Source: Bdellovibrionales bacterium (GTDB lineage Bacteria > Bdellovibrionota > Bdellovibrionia > Bdellovibrionales > UBA840). From it: a DNA stretch of 8,701 nt. The stretch covers positions 1-8,701 of the forward strand of contig JAGRAL010000277.1 of assembly GCA_020434605.1 (NCBI GenBank). The letters run 5' to 3'. The notes below the pieces were generated by a model. It was not told the DNA's origin and did not search any database. It saw nothing but the letters and a program-made list of their open reading frames with translations. This document shows, piece after piece, positions 6,927 through 8,701 of the stretch. Both the position numbers and the translations under genes were made by a program. Each line of letters starts with the position of its first letter. The first letter of the stretch is position 1.

Positions 6927-7748
6927 ATGATTCGTAGATTGATTTCCGCAGCAGCTCTTACTTTTATTGTTGGCTGCTCAAGTGCTGAAAAAGTTGATAT
7001 ACCACCTCCACTAGAAGATGGCGGTATGCCACAAGCTGAAAGCACAAGTCCGGTTGTTGCCCCAGCAAGTCCGGTAGATGCAGTTTGGTCATACAGTGGT
7101 GCCTTTGCTCCACAATATTGGGGAGATTTAGATCCAAGCTTTATTATGTGTAAAGAAGGAAAGCACCAATCTCCGGTTGATTTAAAATGGCAAAAACCTA
7201 CAAAAAATAATCCATTCACCGCTGCATATAACACTACAAAAGTAAGTGTTGAAGACACTGGTAACTTACTTCGCCTACGTCCAAATGAAGGTGGTAATGT
7301 AAAGATGAGAACTAGTGTTTATAATTTACAAACGGTTGATTTTCACAGCCCAAGTGAACATAGCTTGTCAGGAAAATCATTTCCTTTAGAGATTCAATTT
7401 ATACACAAAAATGATAAAGATTTTTACGCAGTAGTAAGTGTGTTTGTTAAATCAGGTAAAGCAAATCCAATAGCGGATCAAATCATTGCTTCATTTCCTG
7501 AGGGAAAAAGCGCAAGCAAAGAAGTTACAGAGCCTCTTGCTTTAAGTTCTTTACTTCCTGCAAAAATGACATTGTATAATTATGCTGGTTCACTTACATA
7601 CCCACCATGTTCTGAGGGGGTAAATTGGGTAGTATTAAATACGTCCATAGAGTTTTCTAAAGAGCAAATAGCAGCATTTGAAAATAGATACTCAAAAAAT
7701 AATCGTCCAAAACAAAAGTTAAACGACAGATCGACAATCAATTACTAA
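6927..7748 (+). CDS. Alpha-carbonic anhydrase-fold lipoprotein with altered zinc site
   Basis: This 273-residue protein begins with a lipoprotein signal: MIRR, a hydrophobic stretch and FIVGC with C17 as the lipidated Cys. A Ser follows, so outer-membrane sorting is likely. A Pro/Ala/Ser-rich linker (about 20-52) leads to an alpha-carbonic anhydrase domain (about 53-250). Fold signatures are clear: WSYSG (54-58), HQSPVDL (80-86), FHSPSEH (139-145), PLEIQFIH (153-160) and GSLTYPPCSEGVNWVVL (221-237). C75 and C228 match the conserved disulfide of periplasmic bacterial members. Against human CA II, E144 (E106) and T224 (T199) are kept, but the zinc ligands are not: His94 is D138 and His119 is Q157; only His96 is kept (H140). 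The proton-shuttle His64 position appears to be N113. Ordinary zinc-dependent CO2 hydration is therefore doubtful; a binding or structural role, as in eukaryotic CA-related proteins, is possible. Automatic annotation would call it carbonic anhydrase. Confidence 0.88.
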   Translation: MIRRLISAAALTFIVGCSSAEKVDIPPPLEDGGMPQAESTSPVVAPASPVDAVWSYSGAFAPQYWGDLDPSFIMCKEGKHQSPVDLKWQKPTKNNPFTAAYNTTKVSVEDTGNLLRLRPNEGGNVKMRTSVYNLQTVDFHSPSEHSLSGKSFPLEIQFIHKNDKDFYAVVSVFVKSGKANPIADQIIASFPEGKSASKEVTEPLALSSLLPAKMTLYNYAGSLTYPPCSEGVNWVVLNTSIEFSKEQIAAFENRYSKNNRPKQKLNDRSTINY

Positions 7749-7772
7749 GTTTAATTTTATTTGTATGAATTT

Positions 7773-7803
7773 AAAAATAGCTCCGCTTAGGAGCTATTTT
7801 TTT
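7773..7803 (+). terminator. Strong intrinsic terminator, probably bidirectional
   Basis: AAAAATAGCTCC (7773-7784) and GGAGCTATTTTT (7790-7801) form a perfect 12-base-pair stem with a five-base loop (GCTTA). A run of seven T residues (7797-7803) ends the plus-strand transcript. It lies 24 bases after the carbonic anhydrase-like stop and six bases beyond the stop of the convergent minus-strand gene. On the minus strand the stem is followed by TTTTTAAATT, so it probably ends both transcripts. Confidence 0.9.
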
Positions 7804-7809
7804 ATGGGA

Positions 7810-8193
7810 TCAATCAACGATTGAGCAATGTGATAAATATTTTTTACTCATTACCGTTTCAACTTCAGAAGCCTGATCGGTATTTAGTCTTAAGATAAAG
7901 TGAACAATCATAGACTTTTTAGATAAAGGAAATAAATAAGTATAGCTGGTCTCATCCAGAATGTTGCGGTGATACCCTTTGGTATTTATAATTTGTGAAG
8001 GTGTGTCGCTTTCATTATCTTTAAAGGACACTAATAAATCTGTTGTGGTATTGCTTGTTTCTTCGTCAATTTCTAGGGATGCAGCCAACGTGAAACTAAC
8101 AGCATTAGTACCATCAGGTTGACAGTAAACTTTTACGGTTTTTGCATGTGCCGTAAAACTAAACAGAGATAGTATTAATGTTAAAAATTTCAT
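7810..8193 (-). CDS. Small secreted (periplasmic) protein of unknown function
   Basis: This 127-residue protein has a clear signal peptide: MKF, a hydrophobic core (about 4-14) and a likely cleavage site after AHA at residue 17. The mature protein of about 110 residues has two Cys, C24 (VYCQPDG) and C123 (SHCSIVD), near its two ends, which could form a disulfide in the periplasm. The rest looks like alternating beta-strands (SFTLAASLEI, TDLLVSF, SYTYLFPL, SMIVHFILRL) with a short C-terminal helix. I do not recognise the family. ATG at 8193 is preceded by only a weak ribosome site (GGG five to seven bases upstream). The gene is probably transcribed alone from the 127-base gap upstream of it and ends at the shared hairpin beyond its stop. 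Confidence 0.7.
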   Translation of the reverse strand: MKFLTLILSLFSFTAHAKTVKVYCQPDGTNAVSFTLAASLEIDEETSNTTTDLLVSFKDNESDTPSQIINTKGYHRNILDETSYTYLFPLSKKSMIVHFILRLNTDQASEVETVMSKKYLSHCSIVD

Positions 8194-8235
8194 GTGCCCA
8201 TAATGGAAAAGAAATTTTATGGTGTCAGTAATAAA

Positions 8236-8282
8236 ATTATAACGCGCATCAATATTATAAAGTAATTAAATCACCATACTAA
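8236..8282 (-). promoter_or_regulatory. Possible promoter region of the small secreted protein gene
   Basis: On the minus strand two perfect TATAAT hexamers occur, at plus-strand 8254-8259 and 8236-8241. The first has TTAGTA (8277-8282) 17 bases upstream as a weak -35. The second has only TACTTT (8259-8264). The gap is very AT-rich, so TATAAT by chance is quite possible. Transcripts would have leaders of about 35-55 bases. Confidence 0.3.
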
Positions 8283-8320
8283 GCGCATTATTTTGAGTAA
8301 TTAACCAATATAGCTTTGCT

Positions 8321-8701
8321 CTACATCTGGCGTAGATGAAACCTTTTTTTCAAAGTCTGTGTACGGTAGCTGAAAATCTTTTGAACATCTTTTTTTACGT
8401 AAAAGTGGGCTACACATCTACCAAGCCAGCCAAAAGGGAGTCTATACAAAACTCGGTCTCCTAAGAGTGTGCCTTTATTTAAAGGTGTAAACGTGTGTGT
8501 ATGATGCCAACGTTTGTAGGGACCTTTGGTTTGGTTATCTATAAAGAAACTGTTTGCTGCAAAGTCTTCTATTGTAGTGTGCCATTTTAGAGGAATCCCA
8601 TGCAGTTTTAATTTGTAGGTGATTTTTGTACCTTTCGCCACAACTTTGCTGGTTGTAGTCTCGACCTTAAAATTTAAAAATGGTGGGGTGATTTCCTCAA
8701 G
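8321..8701 (-). CDS. SRPBCC-fold ligand-binding protein, C-terminal part (5' end outside window)
   Basis: The frame is open from the TAG at 8321-8323 to the window edge, giving 126 visible residues; a GTG at 8641 is not the true start. The 20 codons beyond it read LEEITPPFLNFKVETTTSKV, which matches the conserved early part (N-L-e-x-l-TPP-x-L-x-F) of an uncharacterised SRPBCC (START/Bet v1-like) subgroup. Downstream the hallmarks continue: KGTKITYKLKLHGIPLKWHT, DNQTKGPYKRWHHTHTF, DRVLYRLPFGWLG and the basic C-terminal helix (VKKDVQKIFSYRTQTLKK). About 25-30 residues would be missing at the N-terminus. Such proteins form a hydrophobic ligand cavity and are often found as stand-alone proteins or fused to nucleotide-sugar epimerase-like domains; no ligand is known to me. 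There is no strong terminator in the 127 bases before the next minus-strand gene, so some co-transcription is possible. Confidence 0.82.
   Translation of the reverse strand, partial: LEEITPPFLNFKVETTTSKVVAKGTKITYKLKLHGIPLKWHTTIEDFAANSFFIDNQTKGPYKRWHHTHTFTPLNKGTLLGDRVLYRLPFGWLGRCVAHFYVKKDVQKIFSYRTQTLKKRFHLRQM

Noticed and set aside
7045..7075. Ten-base direct repeat CAAGTCCGGT (7045-7054 and 7066-7075)
   Set aside because: It lies within the lipoprotein linker and encodes a repeated Ser-Pro-Val; it is explained by low-complexity coding sequence.
6872..7258. Minus-strand open frame of 128 codons over the carbonic anhydrase-like gene
   Set aside because: It lies antisense to a well-supported lipoprotein gene and its promoter, with no family signature.
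8244..8288. Repeated GCGCAT (8244-8249 and 8283-8288) in the intergenic region
   Set aside because: Six-base repeats are expected by chance and no symmetry or consensus supports an operator.
8639..8641. GTG at 8641 as start of the SRPBCC protein
   Set aside because: The frame stays open to the window edge and the 20 upstream codons encode conserved family sequence, so the gene is partial.

Overview
The window is an AT-rich, tightly packed stretch of a Gram-negative bacterial chromosome. Gram-negative origin is supported by an outer-membrane-type beta-barrel fragment, a lipoprotein, signal peptides for periplasmic proteins and homologues of the proteobacterial rRNA methyltransferases RlmI and RlmM. 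The gene content and low GC would fit a member of the Bdellovibrionota or a low-GC proteobacterium, but nothing seen here fixes the genus. I see no tRNA, rRNA, CRISPR, insertion sequence or phage gene, and no gene-free stretch longer than about 130 bases.

Layout. The left edge (to 883) holds the 3' end of a beta-barrel protein gene, overlapped by one base with a small membrane-anchored protein of DUF2939-like appearance. Converging on it from the right is a two-gene minus-strand operon (880-3031): an RlmI-type 23S rRNA cytosine-C5 methyltransferase followed, with an 8-base overlap, by an RlmM-like 2'-O-methyltransferase. A 124-base divergent intergenic region separates this from a plus-strand ABC1/AarF/UbiB-family atypical kinase (3156-4493). 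Next comes a complete polar amino acid ABC importer operon (4587-6825: periplasmic binding protein, permease, ATPase), with a 2-base gap and then a 4-base overlap between genes. A lipoprotein with an alpha-carbonic anhydrase fold follows under its own probable promoter (6927-7748) and ends in a strong intrinsic hairpin terminator. The right end is minus-strand: a small secreted protein of unknown function (7810-8193) and the C-terminal part of an SRPBCC-fold protein running off the window (8321-8701).

How the genes relate. The three importer genes form one machine: the binding protein captures a polar amino acid in the periplasm, a permease homodimer forms the channel and the ATPase dimer drives it. 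The two rRNA methyltransferases are probably co-translated and both would act on the 23S rRNA. The other genes look like independent housekeeping units. I see no obvious new multi-gene system. The most notable single observation is that the carbonic anhydrase-like lipoprotein keeps the fold and the paired cysteines but has Asp and Gln in place of two of the three zinc-binding histidines, so it is probably not an ordinary carbonic anhydrase.
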